From: Cycas panzhihuaensis
Taxonomy: Eukaryota; Cycadophyta
NCBI GenBank assembly: GCA_023213395.1
Contig: CM041465.1
Location: 161,641,741 to 161,705,740 of the forward strand
Length of the DNA: 64,000 nucleotides
Direction of reading: 5' to 3'
In this document: piece by piece, positions 36,075-47,594 of the stretch
How the letters are laid out: each line of letters starts with the position of its first letter
Position numbering within the stretch: position 1 is the stretch's first letter
Made by a program: the position numbers and the translations under genes
The notes under the pieces: generated by a model
What the model was told of the DNA's origin: nothing
The model's database searches: none
What the model saw: only the letters and a program-made list of their open reading frames with translations

Positions 36075-36880
36075 GTAGCCATAGAGGATTATGAAGAGGG
36101 GCATATCAATAGTAGAGTGATGGGATGAATTATACCAATTTTCTACTAAAGCTAATGAAGAGGCCTATTAGTTTTGGTATTTTGAGGAAAAGTAGCATAA
36201 GTATATTTCTAAGGTCTTATTGAGAATTTTAGACCTGCAATCTATTTGTGGATGGTATGATAAACTCATATTAAAGGAAGCTCCTAATGTATGAAAGAGC
36301 TCTTACCAAAATGAACTAGTAAATTTAGAGTCTCTATCAAACATTATTATAAATGGGAATTCATAAAGGTAGAATATGGGTAGGATGTATAAGTCAGTTA
36401 GGTAAGGAGTTGTGTAGGTCTTATATACCAGTAGGAAATATGCATATTTGGTTAATTGATCAATGATCACTGAGATAAAATCATACTTGACAAATGATAG
36501 GATGCTAATAATGAAGTCTATGGCTATGTCATGTCATTTCCCTTGAGGAATATGCAAGGGCTCGAAAAGTCCTAATTGGGCTTTAGTGTTTGCCTTATGA
36601 TGTTACCAGGTATCACATTCTGATATAAAGTTAAGGGTAGATGGTTTCATATAAGGCTAATAAAAAATTGATTGAATATGATGATAGGTTTTATCAAATC
36701 TCAAATGGCCTCCTAAGGGGGTAGCGTGTTATTAAATTAAGATACAAGGAATAGAGGGATATGTCATGCGAATATAAACATGATTTTGATAGAGGAGATG
36801 GTTGTCAACTATGGTTTAGTCCTTATGGATTCATACTTTATTAGTTTAAAAGCCATAATCAAGTTTGGCTTGGTTGTTGT
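36075..36880 (-). pseudogene. C1 fragment: integrase core
   Basis: Read on the minus strand: IPQGK, IAIDFIISILSF, VIIDQLTKYAYFLLVYKTYT, then FDRDSKFTSSFW and MSLSYHPQIDCRSKILNKTL (about 36230-36590). This is a Ty3/gypsy integrase core with the first two Asp in place. The catalytic Glu of the QSE-x-LN motif is now Lys. It continues the fragment that ends at 15569 after removal of B. D (58990-59360) and C2 carry the same domain. Confidence 0.75.
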
Positions 36881-37320
36881 TGGCCAGTTCTTGTAGCCAT
36901 AACGATTGAGGTATGGAAATGGCCTAGATTATCGATTCAAGGGATAGGTGAGAGAGAGCATCTATAAGAATGTTGTCTTTTCTTTTTTCATAGGAGATTG
37001 TGAAGTAAAATACTTATAAGCGATTAGCCTACTTCACGTGTTCTTTTGATAGAACAAGTTGGTCTAAGAGGTAGTGGAGGCTATTATGGTTTGTTACAAT
37101 GGTAAATATAGGTTTATTATCAAAGTTAGAATCCTCCTCAAAAGATATTATAGGATCAATGATGAATACCATATGCTTTATTTTATAAACTTTATTATGA
37201 CCAATAGCTTATTTCTCTATGCACTAGATATATAGGCAGACTTCTCTGCATTAGTATACTTCTGTAGATGGTATGAATTTTGAACTTGTATATGGTTCTA
37301 CTATTGGACACTACATTATG
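36881..37320 (-). pseudogene. C1 fragment: RNase H region
   Basis: Collinear with 39850-40260 of C2, which is RNase H of the same family (ACTTGTTCTT and GGAGGCTAT blocks shared). Reverse transcriptase, which should come next, is absent; the sequence passes through a small inserted segment into gag. So C1 has an internal deletion. Confidence 0.55.
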
Positions 37321-37329
37321 GGATATTAA

Positions 37330-37453
37330 GGCCTATTTGATTGAAATCATAGTTAGTAAAAGTCTATTGGCTAGGGATACCAATACCATATAGAATTTTA
37401 ATGGAAGATGAATGTTTAATCAAATATAAATTCAACATCAACTACTTAGGCCC
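37330..37453. repeat. Possible small MITE with TTAA flanks
   Basis: A 124-bp AT-rich segment starts GGCCTATTTGATTG and ends CTACTTAGGCCC, giving short inverted ends GGCCTA/TAGGCC between TTAA (37326-37329 and 37454-37457). The inverted match is only about six to eight bases, so chance is possible. Confidence 0.3.
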
Positions 37454-37559
37454 TTAATATAACTTCTCTTAGATTGGGTGTTTGTAATGTATTTAATTGT
37501 ATTTAGATGTACTTTTTTACTCTAATGATATATATTTCTATAATTATCTAGTGATCAAG

Positions 37560-38135
37560 GAATTAGTTGCCTATATTCTAAAGAGCTTGAAACTCATTAG
37601 TATGGTGACTGCTTTAGCCTAGTGAGTTAGTTGAAGAAGGTTTGATTACAAGTCTCCTGATATTATTTGAAGAAACTCTTACAAAATTGATCTCATGCTT
37701 GGTTTGCTGAGTACTCATGTTGCCACCACTCAAACTAGTGATTTGCCTTGCCCTCTATGAGGATGCATACAAAAGTCAACTAGTCATTTTAAGACATGGG
37801 ACTAAGAGAAAAATATGAATCTAACTCGATTATCCAACTATGAGTGGAGTCTTTATTAAGGTCTAGATCAAAGATGGGTATGTTGATCTTGTGATCAAAT
37901 GATTATTGTTGAGGTGGCAGGGGAGGAGGAGTTTATTATTAAGGTGAAGGAGTAGTACTACATGAATTAATTATATAGTTAGATGTGGAGGTGATGTTAG
38001 ACAATTGAGTGTTTAGATTCACTATTTCCTTCATCATCTTTATAAAGTTCATTGGGTGAACAAGTTTTCCATATCAATTATTATCTTTACCATGTTGTCC
38101 TTGTAGGTATTCTACATACTGATGAGTTGAGTTTC
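37560..38135 (-). pseudogene. C1 fragment: gag
   Basis: Collinear with about 42380-42990 of C2. Shared blocks include TCTAACT-TTATCCAACT near 37822 and CTAGATCAAAGATGGGTATG (C2 has CTAAATCGAAGGTAAGAATA). Ends at GTTTC, the target duplication of C2. Confidence 0.6.
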
Positions 38136-38486
38136 TAGAGTGTTTTCTCTTAGAAATCGACCTTGCAGATGTAGTCCAATAGAAGTAAAGGCCAAAATAA
38201 TATAAGTTCACAAATAGATCACATATAAATTAATCACCAAAGGGAATACCAAAGTACTTTCTCTTCAAAGATAATAATCCTCAACAACCATTATAAGTAA
38301 AGTTCAACCCTTTAAATAGGCATGAAAAGGTCTTCTTCCTTATGATACTATTGGTGGCCCTAGAGGCCTTACATCTTATTGGACAATTTAGCAGTCCATG
38401 CATAAATCTTAATAGCTAAGATCAGTCCTTAACCCTTTAGTGGATTCTATTTACTAGTGCTTAGGAAAGTTAGGGTCATGTTATAA
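38136..38486 (-). repeat. 3' LTR of C2
   Basis: Pairs with 44360-44709; shared blocks include CCTTGCAGATGTAGTCCAAT at 38161. The polypurine tract follows on the right as sense AAAGAAGGGAAC. Confidence 0.8.
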
Positions 38487-38499
38487 GTTCCCTTCTTTG

Positions 38500-39900
38500 A
38501 GATGCTGAGTCCTCACAATGTTAGAGATAAGGATATTGCTAGATGAACTTGTCACATTCTTAAGTTGCTTCATCTGCATCACAACTGTACCAAGTGCTTA
38601 GAAATAATGTGATTCCAGAGGTGGCACTAGCAAGGATTTTATCAGGTGGAATTATAAGAGTTTGCTCCTCATAGAGTATAGGTAAGGTGGTGTGGGGTGT
38701 AACTTTATTTCTAAGGTATTTTTTGGGCAAGAAACATGGAAAACATTATGAATATTGGTGTTCAAGGGGAGCTTAAGAGCATAAGCAACTTCACCAATTT
38801 TATGGAGGACTTTATAAGAGCCAAAATAATGGGAGCTTAGTTTATACCCTTTATGTGATTTAAGAGACTATTTCTTGTAGGGTTGGAGATAGAGGAATAC
38901 TAGATCTCTAATGTCAAAGGATTGATCAAATTAATAGCATTTAGTAAGTTGCTTCATTTGATTTCAAGCAACGAATAGATTTTATTGAAGGGTATGGAGG
39001 ATTACGTCCATCTCTTGAAGCTTTATTATACAGATGTTGTTCAAAAGTTTATGGCTAGGGTATGGTGGGAAGGGATGTGGTAACCATACAGAGCTAAAAA
39101 AGAGGACATACTGATGACAAAATGGTGAGAGGAGTTGTACTTGTACTCTACCATAGAGAGCCAGAAGGTATACTTAGCTTAATATTCAAAGGCAAAGCAA
39201 TATAGATAAGCTTCTAGAGTTTTATTTAGGACCTAAAATTAGATATCTATTTGTAGGTGGTAGGAAAAACTCATGTTAAATGAGATTCTAACAACCTTAA
39301 AGAGTTATTTCCAAAAAGAGCTAGTAAACTTGGGTTTTTGGTCATAAACAATAGATGAAGGGAAGTCATGAAGGTAAACTATAAATTGGACATATAGGTT
39401 GGTAAGACGAGGGACGTATATGAGCTGTGAACAGGGAGAAAGTATGAGTACTTAGTTAAATGGTCAATGATTACCCAAATGGATTCAAACCTAAGAGATG
39501 GAGGTAAACTCATGCTAAAGTCCATGGTAATATCTTGCCATTTTCCTTGAGGAATATTTAATGGTTAGAGAAGTCCACGAAGGGCTTTGGTATTAACTTT
39601 ATTTTACTAACACATGTCACATTCTAATACGAAGATGAATATTAGTCTTCATATGGGGCCAAAAGAAGTTTACATAGATTTGATGATAAGTTTTATTAAA
39701 CCTTGAGTGGCCATCAAGGGGAGAAGAGTGGTATTCTATTAGGATTCTAGTTAGGAATGAGGAGGATGGATGGACAAAGATATGATTTTAATATAGTAGA
39801 TGATTATTAAAGATTAGCCAACCTTTATGGGTAAAAACTTTTTTACTCCAGTTAGGGTAGTCAGGTTGGGCCTAGTTTTCAACCTATAATTCATCGAGCT
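38500..39900 (-). pseudogene. Integrase of C2 with chromodomain-like tail
   Basis: The C-terminal tail near 38510-38640 reads CDADEAT, CDKFI and QYPYL with stops at Trp and Gln codons; D has the parallel CDVDEVT, SDEFI, QYPHL. A zinc-finger part with ECDMC is near 39590 and TMDF of the core near 39515. The stretch is full of stops. Integration into heterochromatin through a chromodomain would explain the nesting here, but the tail is too decayed to be sure. Confidence 0.6.
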
Positions 39901-39949
39901 AAAGGGGTTGGGGTTTGCTTATGGCATGAAGGCTCAGGTTGGGAGTACT

Positions 39950-40400
39950 ATCATTAGGGTGGAGACATGAAAGGGTGTCTGTAACTATATTGGCTTTACC
40001 TTTTTCATATAATATTATGAAGTCAAAGACATACAGAGAGTGAACCCACTTAACTTGTTCTTCTTATAAGACTAGCTTCTCTAACAGATTATGGAGGCTA
40101 TGATGATCCATTATAATAGTGAATTTAGAGCCTAAGAGGTATTGTTACCACTTATCGATAGCATAGAGAATAACTTTCATCTCCTTATAATATGTAGAGA
40201 GATAAAAGTCATACTCTTTTAGTTTTTGGCTCTTAAATACAATGGGATGAGAGTCTTACATCAGGACTGCAACCAATCTGAATCCCTAAGGCATCACATT
40301 TAATTTGGAAAGGTTGGTTGAAGTTAGGAGTGATGAGGACTAGGGTAGAGGTCATTATGAATTTAACGTAAGAGAAAGCAACATTAGCTTCTAGAGACCA
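39950..40400 (-). pseudogene. RNase H of C2
   Basis: Sense sequence after reverse transcriptase has FNQPFQIKCDA, the start of a gypsy RNase H with its first Asp, and then blocks with frame slips. Homologous to 58130-58600 of D. Confidence 0.55.
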
Positions 40401-41300
40401 TTAAAAATCATCTTTATAAAGGAGAATAGTTAAGGGGGCAGTGAGGGTGCTATAGTTATGTACAAACCACTGGTAGAATCCTGTGAGCTCAAGGAATGCC
40501 CATAGTTAGGTAAGGGTGATGGGTGTTGGCCAAGTCATGATGACAAATATTTTATCAGGGTCAATGCATACCCCTTCCAATGAGATGGTATTTCCCAAGT
40601 ATTTGAGTTTAAATTGCCTAAAATTGCACTTAGATAATTTTACATAGAGTTGGTGGTTTTGTAGTATTTGAAGGATAGTTTCTAGGTGTTGGATGTGGTG
40701 GTTTAGGTAGACAATATAAACAAGAGTGTCATCAAAGAAGGCTATGACAAATTCTCAGAGATAGGGGCTAAAGATTTTGTTCATGAGGGCTTGAAAAGTT
40801 ATTAGGGCATTAGAAAGGCCAAAGGGCATTGCATGAAACTCAAATGGCTATGATGTATTTGAAATGCTATCTTATGGTAGTCTTTTGGGGTAATTAGGAT
40901 TTGGTAGTAGCAAGACTAAAGGACTAACTTAGAAAAATAGTCATGCCATGGATTTCATCTAATATATCATCTATGCGATGGATGGGGAACTTATTTTTTA
41001 TGGTAATTTTATTTAGCTCTTTATAATCGACATAGAGGCAAAAGGAACCATCTTTCTTCCTAACTAAGATAATTGAAGCTACATAAGGACTTTTGTTTGG
41101 TTAGATTATACCTATGTTGAGAAGCTCCATTGTGAGTTTTTTGATTTCGTTCTTTTGAAAATATGAGTTATGGTAGGGTTTTAGGCTGATGGGGATAATG
41201 ATTAGATTATAGGTCAATTATATGCTAGAAGCCATGATCAGGTGGGGTAGTGGTGGGTAGAGGAGAAAATACCTACTTGTATTGGGTAATGATGTCTTGG
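40401..41300 (-). pseudogene. Reverse transcriptase of C2
   Basis: Reads IKKLTMELLNIGI, then ILVRKKDGSFCLYVDYKELN, ITIKNKFPIHRIDDILDEIH (41140-40960), ILITPKDYHKIAF and the catalytic box FFDDTLVYI near 40720. Then QLYVKLSKCNF and IDPDKI. The two catalytic Asp are kept. Matches the two halves of the same domain in D. Confidence 0.75.
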
Positions 41301-41517
41301 ATATGTGGGTGAAGTCACAGTTTCATTTAAATATTATTAAGGTAGACTATATATCCTAGGTGAGATTGAGGATGGCATTTCATACATCTAGGAGAGACCA
41401 CTTAGTTAATGGGTATTGCATCCCATAAATTTTATGATTTCAACCCATTTGGTCTTTAAAAATGATAAATGGGTTGGTAGGTGAGTTATTTGTATTGTAA
41501 GTTCCTAGGGTTTACAA

Positions 41518-41949
41518 CTACAGAATCCCCAAGATAGCATTAGACCCTCCTATTAATAAGGCATAGAAATCTAACACCAATAGATAGGAGTCAATTTGGA
41601 CTTGTAGATTTTTAATAACACTAGCATAGTGGAGGTGCTGGTATCTTGGTAGAGAACAAGTGAAGCTAATTTTTAGTACTATACATAGGTTAAGTTGTTG
41701 GGCTATAGAGATATCAATGAAATTGAGTGATGCACCACTATTGATCAAGTTAGGCATTGGAGTCTTACAAAGAATTCCTTGGACATAAGGGTTTGAAGTA
41801 AGAGGAAGTGGTGATAATAAATAGGGATACTTCAGGGTGAGGGATTGGGGTAGAGTCATCATAGGTGTCATCTTCAGCTTCATGTTTAGAGTTAGAGTCA
41901 AAGGATTCATTGGGGATAGAGATGGGTTAATGGAAAAACCATGTGTCAT
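41518..41949 (-). pseudogene. Protease of C2
   Basis: The longest open frame in C2, 143 codons. LINSGASLNFIDISIAQQL holds the retropepsin site with the catalytic Asp changed to Asn (a G-to-A change), followed by VQIDSYLLVLDFYALLIGGS and NAILGIL, matching the flap and the ILGM-like end of gypsy proteases. Broken at the active site. D has the same region at 48464-48960. Confidence 0.7.
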
Positions 41950-41999
41950 ACCTTATAGACATGGCCATGCGTGAAAGTCTACTTTTCTACATACTGCAT

Positions 42000-43000
42000 A
42001 CAGAGGTTGGTCTCTAGTCAATGTTATACTTTGGCTTGGGAAATTTGGACTCTTTTGGTAGATGATTTATCATATTGTTGGTCAATAGCTAGGTGAGAGG
42101 TATCATCCTGTCATAGTCAAGGATATGCAAAGTGGGCTTAAGGATAGGAAGCATCATCAAATTGAGGCCGTAATCGCTAGAAGTTTGATTATTGAGTGTG
42201 TAAGAACTAAGTATTATCCTAACAAGTAACTAAGGGTCTATCTACCATGAATTCAGGCTCTACTACTTGAGCCCACTTAAATGCATCCTTAAGGGAGTAG
42301 ATTGCCATTATCTTTAGTCTTATCTGAATACAATCTTGGAGTCCAACCACATAGATATAAATTACTATTTGTTTATCCAAGTTTTAGCTTTGTGACAAGC
42401 AATTGTATAAAGCTTGAAATTTGTCAGTATGAGCATCCACTATTGTAGTCTATTTAAGTTGAGTAAGTTACATTAAGAAAGATTGACTTTATGCATCCTC
42501 ATGTTATTCAAAGAAATAACTGGTGAAGTAGGACCATGTTAGATAGGAGGGATATTCTCATTTCCACTAGTTAAACCAATGGTAGGCTCATCTATTTAGG
42601 TGGATGGAAGCATATAAGAGTTGATCCTTCTTAAACATCAGGTGGATTGTGAAATAAGAGTCTAACTTATTAATCCAACTTCTAGTACATTCCCTATTCA
42701 CATCTAAATCGAAGGTAAGAATATTGATTTTATGGTGAAAGAAAGGTTGCCTTGGTAGAGAACCTCCTATAGGTACATTACTTCCTTAAAAGGGAGAGGT
42801 TAGTTACCACTTGTTTTAGAAGTGCATGTGCTATGAAGTTGGGATTGCAATAGCTGTTGGATTTATGCCATGATTTCTTTTTTTATGCCTTTAAGATCTG
42901 ATTAAGTAGGCATGCCCTTAAACTTATTGGTGACATCTTGCTTGAAGGTGGTGAAGTCATTAGTTAACTCAATATTTTTTTCTCCTTGTATTTTTGTCAT
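42000..43000 (-). pseudogene. Gag of C2
   Basis: Starts near 43005 with MTKIQGEKNIELTNDF, then FDLDVNRECTRSWINKLDSY (about 42690) and LLYASIHLNR, which is the retrotransposon gag domain core. The zinc-knuckle part is reduced to LYAVCRKVDF near 41990, after which protease begins. Many stops at Trp and Gln. Confidence 0.65.
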
Positions 43001-44346
43001 CAAACCTATAGAAGGGGTATACTAAATCGAGAAATAGTAGAAAAAAGGGAAATAGACGAAGTGTGATAGATTAAGAAAGAACAAGATATACGAATAAGGG
43101 AGTTGTTATAGGGGAGAGAAGGGGTAAATAGGGTGGGTAGGGTGTTTATAGCCCATTGATCCTAAAAATTACATAAACAAGATATTTAGTCTACTAAAAA
43201 GAGTGTGAAATGCTCATCTACATAGGGTATATAAAATTTAATATGAATTTGGGGTGGTAGGGTCTACTAGTGACCTAGGTATTAAAAAGTGTAAAAATTG
43301 CTTGCACAAATTAACCTAGTGCAAACTGACCAATATGATGTATTAATAAAAATAATATATATAAGTTGTAAGGGTAATTTTTAGTTATGAACTTGCATTG
43401 TGAAGAGTGACTAAGTGGAGCTTTTTTTTCTTTTTCTTTTTTTTTTTCTTTTTCTTTTTCTTTTTTTCGGTGAGTCTGATTGCACTGACGAGTTTTGAAT
43501 TTAGGTAGTAAGTAGAAATTAGTACTTTTTTCCTTCTTTTTTTAATTTTTTTTTTATATAAGGTAGTTTGCGATCTTAATTAAGAAATGGAGCAAGTGAA
43601 GTAAGTGTAACATAATTTAAGGTGTCCTACCAACCCTTAAGCAAGGTGTGCTTGGTCTTATAGGCCTATTAATAAACTTTTGATGTACAAGTTCTAGGCA
43701 GGTAGCTTTATAACATTAACTGCTAAAGACTGCACTACAAGACTTCAACAACTAATAGTTTTCCTATGTTAGGAAGGGATTTAGGGCTTAAAAGGGGTCC
43801 TCCTATATACCTGAAGGTACGTGGAGGTTCACTTCTATAGTTAGGTTCTATCTAAGGCTTGGTTCAGAGTGTTATCTCCAATTCTTCATGTAAGGAGTAG
43901 AAAAGTTACAATGCATTTAGCTAGAATGATAGATTCCTATGATTTTTAAAGACCTTGAGTATAGGATCTCTACCTAACTACTTGGGTAGCCACCCAATGG
44001 TGTTATTTACCTAGAAAAGAGAGGTGGGAGGGAGAAAGAGTAGCTGCCCAATGGTGTTATCTACCCTTGGACTAATAATCTAATGTAAAAATTGAAATAA
44101 AGAAATGAAACTAAGAAAAGAATGTAAAGTAGAAAAATAAGGTATTAGCATTATTTGGGGGGAAATTCCCCTTCCCTCATAACTTTTAAGGTCATGCTGG
44201 TACTATTTTTAAATCTCTATAGAGAGAGTACTAAGTGAAGGTATTTCGTTAATCTCTACTTGGGTAGAGAGAGTACTCGATCTAACAGAGAAAAAAAATA
44301 AATTTTCTCTGATCTATTGAGCAGCTTTCCATAATCGTGAACATGA
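43001..44346 (-). other. Long leader of C2 with pyrimidine tract
   Basis: About 1.35 kb between primer site and gag without coding signal. It holds a C/T-only run at 43422-43467 and a duplicated TGGTGTTAT-TACC stretch (43999 and 44054). Parallel leaders follow the 5' LTR of D and lie in C1 from 60498. Confidence 0.55.
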
Positions 44347-44358
44347 ATCTGATACTAT
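44347..44358 (-). other. Primer-binding site of C2, tRNA-iMet type
   Basis: Sense TAGTATCAGATT, three changes from TGGTATCAGAGC, at the usual place beside the 5' LTR. Confidence 0.5.
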
Positions 44359-44359
44359 T

Positions 44360-44709
44360 TGAAGTGTTTCCTCTTATAAATCAACCTTGCAGATGTAGTC
44401 CAATATAAGTAAAGGCCACAATAACATAAGTTTGCAAACATATCACAAATAAATTGATCACCAAAGGGAGTAGTAAAGTAATTTCTCTTCAAAGATAATA
44501 ATCCTTAATAACCATTACAAGTAAAGTTTGACCCTTTAAATATGCATACATGGATCTTCTTCCTTATGATACTATTAGTGGCCCTAGCGGCCTTACATGT
44601 TATTAGATAACTTACTGATCCATACACAAATCTTAATAGCTAACATTAATCCTTAAGTCTTTAGTGGTTCCTTCTTACTAATGCTTAGGAAATGTGGGGT
44701 TACATTATA
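44360..44709 (-). repeat. 5' LTR of C2
   Basis: 350 bp, paired with 38136-38486; followed on the right by the GTTTC target duplication and the continuation of C1. Confidence 0.8.
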
Positions 44710-44903
44710 GTTTCCAACACAGAAATATGATCTTCCCATGTCAGTTCCATCATAGAGATAAATATGTAATGTTAAAAGAGAAAGGGTTTTGACAAAGAGG
44801 GATTATAAAGATAGAATATGATAGATAAGTTAGGGAATAAATAGAAAGAATAAGCTTAGAAAATTGGGGAGTAATATAGAGGGAAAGGGAAGGGAGGGGT
44901 GTA
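44710..44903 (-). other. C1 fragment: gag start and leader
   Basis: About 190 bp left between C2 and D. It aligns loosely with 42990-43140 of C2 (ATATGATAGATAAG against GTGTGATAGATTAAG). It ends at GTGTA, the target duplication of D. Purine-rich at 44878-44899. Confidence 0.5.
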
Positions 44904-45264
44904 TGTAATATAGCCCTAGCTTTTCTAAGCACTAGCAAGTGAGAGCCACCAAAGGGTTAATAATTGATGTTAGTTATTACGATCTATGCATCAATTGCGA
45001 AGCCCTCCAATGAGATATAAGGCCACTAGTGACACCAATAGGATCACAAGGAAGAAGACCCCTGCATATCTATTTAAGAGGCTGAGTATCACTTATAAAA
45101 TGTTGTTGAGTATTATTATCTTTTGAAGAGAAAGTATTTTGGTACTCCCTTTAGTATTTAATTTATGATCTGTTTGCATATTTTATTCTCATTAAGGTGA
45201 TATTTGGCTTTTATTTCTATTAATCTACATTTACAAAGATGATTTTCTAAAAGGAAACATTTCA
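44904..45264 (+). repeat. 5' LTR of D
   Basis: 361 bp, starts TGTAATATAGCCC, ends AAACATTTCA. It is the reverse complement of the C2 LTR family and pairs with 60116-60497. Contains ACATTTACAAAGATG near 45230, matched by TATTTGCAAGGTTG in the 3' copy. Confidence 0.78.
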
Positions 45265-45266
45265 AG

Positions 45267-45277
45267 TGGTATTAGAG
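45267..45277 (+). other. Primer-binding site of D, tRNA-iMet type
   Basis: TGGTATTAGAG, one C-to-T change from the initiator tRNA-Met site, two bases after the LTR. Confidence 0.7.
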
Positions 45278-45947
45278 TGAAGTTCGTAATCATGGGAAGC
45301 TACTCAACAAAGAAATAAAAAATTAAGATTTTTTTTTCCTCTCTACTAGATCGAGTACTCTCTGTATACCAGTTCATAAAAACAATTATCACACAAACTC
45401 ATATACCTTATTTTGATTAGCATATTATACTTGTTATTTTGTATTAGATTAGTTTTTATAGATAATTTTCATACTTCTCAATACCTGAGTTACCGATGGG
45501 TCCTACCACCTCAAACTTACCTTAAAGCTTATATACCCTATTTTGACAAGCTTTTTGTACTCATCCTAGTAGACTAGATATCCTATTCATGAAATTTTTG
45601 GGGTTAATAGATTATAGACACCTTATGTTTCCCTTTTCACCCCCTTGTTGTCCTTATATCAACTCCTTAGTTCTTACATCCCGTTCTCTCTTACTCTTTT
45701 CCAATTTATATATTTCCCCTTCTTCATATTTATTCTCACTCTTTTATGTGCTTTTTATAGATCTAATAGCACTAAGGAGAAAAAATTACATAATTGACCC
45801 AAGACTTGCATAACTTCAAAATATAGGTTAACAACAAAATTGATGACCTCCCTACAAAATTAAACATTAGGGGCATTAAATAACAAATTCTTTCATCACT
45901 CTAGCAGATGTTGTAATCCTAATCCCAAAGCATCGAGACTTCTAATA
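45278..45947 (+). pseudogene. Leader and first part of gag of D
   Basis: The leader matches that of C2 (GGGTCCTACCACCTCAAA against the C2 sense CTACCACCCCAAATTC). Gag starts near 45760 and is readable to about 45945, where CAGATGTTGTAATCC parallels CAGCTATTGCAATCC of C2. It is then cut off by segment J. Confidence 0.6.
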
Positions 45948-46234
45948 TGATGGGTGTTATGCTTAGGAATATAACAAGCATATCAAACCCTAATGGTAAG
46001 CAATAAAAACACGAAGTATATACAAAATAGACACCATGTTGGAGAATTGGCCAAAACTTAATTATAAACAAATAAAAGTACATACTTATAGTACAACCTC
46101 ACCACTAGAGAAAGAACCCCATTTGACTACTTAGAGGTGGCACACATATCAAGGTGGCCTACAACTCTAATATGAAATATAAAAGATAGAGAGAGTTTAC
46201 ATAGGTTTAATGGAATTGAGTATTACACCCAACA
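45948..46234 (-). repeat. Copia-like 3' LTR of segment J
   Basis: Plus-strand ends are TGATGGGTGTTATG and ATTACACCCAACA, so the LTR has inverted ends TGTTGGGTGT/TGATGGGTGT. On its right the minus-strand sense reads ATAGGGGGGAA, a polypurine tract, which makes this a 3' LTR of a minus-strand element. The matching 5' LTR is not found. Length 287 bp. Confidence 0.6.
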
Positions 46235-46245
46235 TTCCCCCCTAT
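46235..46245 (-). other. Polypurine tract of segment J
   Basis: Sense ATAGGGGGGAA directly before TGTTGGGTGT. Confidence 0.55.
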
Positions 46246-46287
46246 AATAGTTAATTACATAAATGTCGTCACATCAATGATAAGCTC

Positions 46288-46809
46288 AAGTCTCCAAAAG
46301 GCTGTTGGATCATAACCACCGCTGCACAGAATAAGAAAGCTACTAAAGTCCATATGAAGTGGAGTCCATCTACTAGAATGCATAGGTTATCAGCTGCTAC
46401 AACCGCCAGTTGGGTAGGAACTCCCTTTGTATACGCGGATCAATCAGGAGCTGGCAAGAGTAGTTGTATAAGGTCCCACCCCTTGCTCATATGGGAGTGC
46501 AAGCAGGAAAAAATATATATAAAGCACATGGCACATGGCACATGGCAGAAGTCTCCAAAAGTCTACTAGATCATAAACGCTGCCACACTGAATAAGAAGG
46601 CTGCTAAAGTCCATATGAAGTGGAGTCCATCTACCAGAATGCATGGGTTATTAGCCGCTACAACCGCCAGTTGGGTAGGAGCTCCCTTTGTATACGTGGA
46701 TCAATCAGGAGCTGGCAAGAGTAGCTGTATAAGGACCCACCCCTTGCTCATATGGAAGTGCAAGCAGGAAAAAATATATATAAAGCACATGGCAAATAGC
46801 ACATGGCAG
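46288..46809. repeat. Tandem repeat, two units of 261 bp
   Basis: Two well-conserved units with a period of 261 bp: CATATGAAGTGGAGTCCATC starts at 46351 and 46612, CAATCAGGAGCTGGCAAGAG at 46441 and 46702. A third partial unit (GGCAAGAGTAGCTTCTAAAAG) starts near 46807. Both units end in short CACATGG repeats. The units stay open in one frame on the plus strand (MKWSPSTRMH...), but on the minus strand they lie just before the polypurine tract of J, so they are more likely 3' untranslated sequence. Confidence 0.75.
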
Positions 46810-46829
46810 GCAAGAGTAGCTTCTAAAAG

Positions 46830-47590
46830 TATGTCCTACCTCTTGCTCAATAGGACTAGCACTTCTTCGGCATCTAATGGATAAAAATACAATGGCACTA
46901 TGGCCTCAAACATACCACATGGGCTAAAAAGATGCCTCATTGGGCTAACAACTTACCACCATGGGTAACAATAATAACCAACATTAAATTTTTACATGAT
47001 TGAAAATGATATGTCACTTGTGTAGCACATACGACTCTCTCTCATAGATGAAGTATAATATGATCACAATGGGTTCTTCAAGAGCTAAAAAGAAGTCCAT
47101 AGTACATGTCATCCCCCCCATTTGGGATACATTACATCAAGAAGCCTTGAAAATGTAATATGTGCCTGAAGAAACTAAGAAAAAATGAAGACAAATAGGA
47201 ACTTGTAACTTTGAAAACAGACCTCCCAATCTCAAGATATAGTCAGAAATGTGACAAGTACTCCTTAGTAATGTTGAAAAAAGATGAAATAGGGACTAGC
47301 CCCCTCCATAAGTGGACTGTTGGTCTTATGAGAGCTCCATAAGACTTGGGGCTGAAGTGATGAGGGGTTGGATGGACTTCAAAATATTATATAATCTATT
47401 TAAATTTAATTTTAAATTTCCAAGAAAAACTTAACTCCTTTTAATAAATATGTGACGTCCGCAAAAAAAAAAAATGTATATGCTAAATTATAACCCTAAA
47501 TTATTAGGGTTCAGCCAAAAGAATGTGTCAAATAGCTACCATGAAAGTAGGTTCATCGCCATGGGATGTAGGTTTGCAGAGGTTCTTCGA
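46830..47590. other. Segment J, unassigned middle part
   Basis: No domain recognised. Contains a run of 12 A at 47463-47474 preceded by ATGTGACGTCCGC, and AT-rich sequence. Confidence 0.4.
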
Positions 47591-47594
47591 ACAG

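Larger units (their letters stand above)
38136..44709 (-). mobile_element. Element C2: Ty3/gypsy, chromodomain-type
   Basis: LTRs of about 350 bp at 38136-38486 and 44360-44709 and perfect target duplications GTTTC (38131-38135 and 44710-44714). Total about 6.6 kb. Both LTR ends have decayed from TG/CA to TA. In sense order: tRNA-Met primer site, leader, gag, protease, reverse transcriptase, RNase H, integrase with chromodomain-like tail, polypurine tract. Size and order fit a compact chromovirus-like lineage such as Reina; lineage assignment by eye is tentative. It lies in gag of C1, its own relative. Confidence 0.85.

Noticed and set aside
44878-44899. Purine run just before the 5' LTR of D, as polypurine tract of another element
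   Set aside because: It belongs to the leader of C1, where C2 has a similar purine-rich stretch (43110-43150), and the D target duplication directly follows it.
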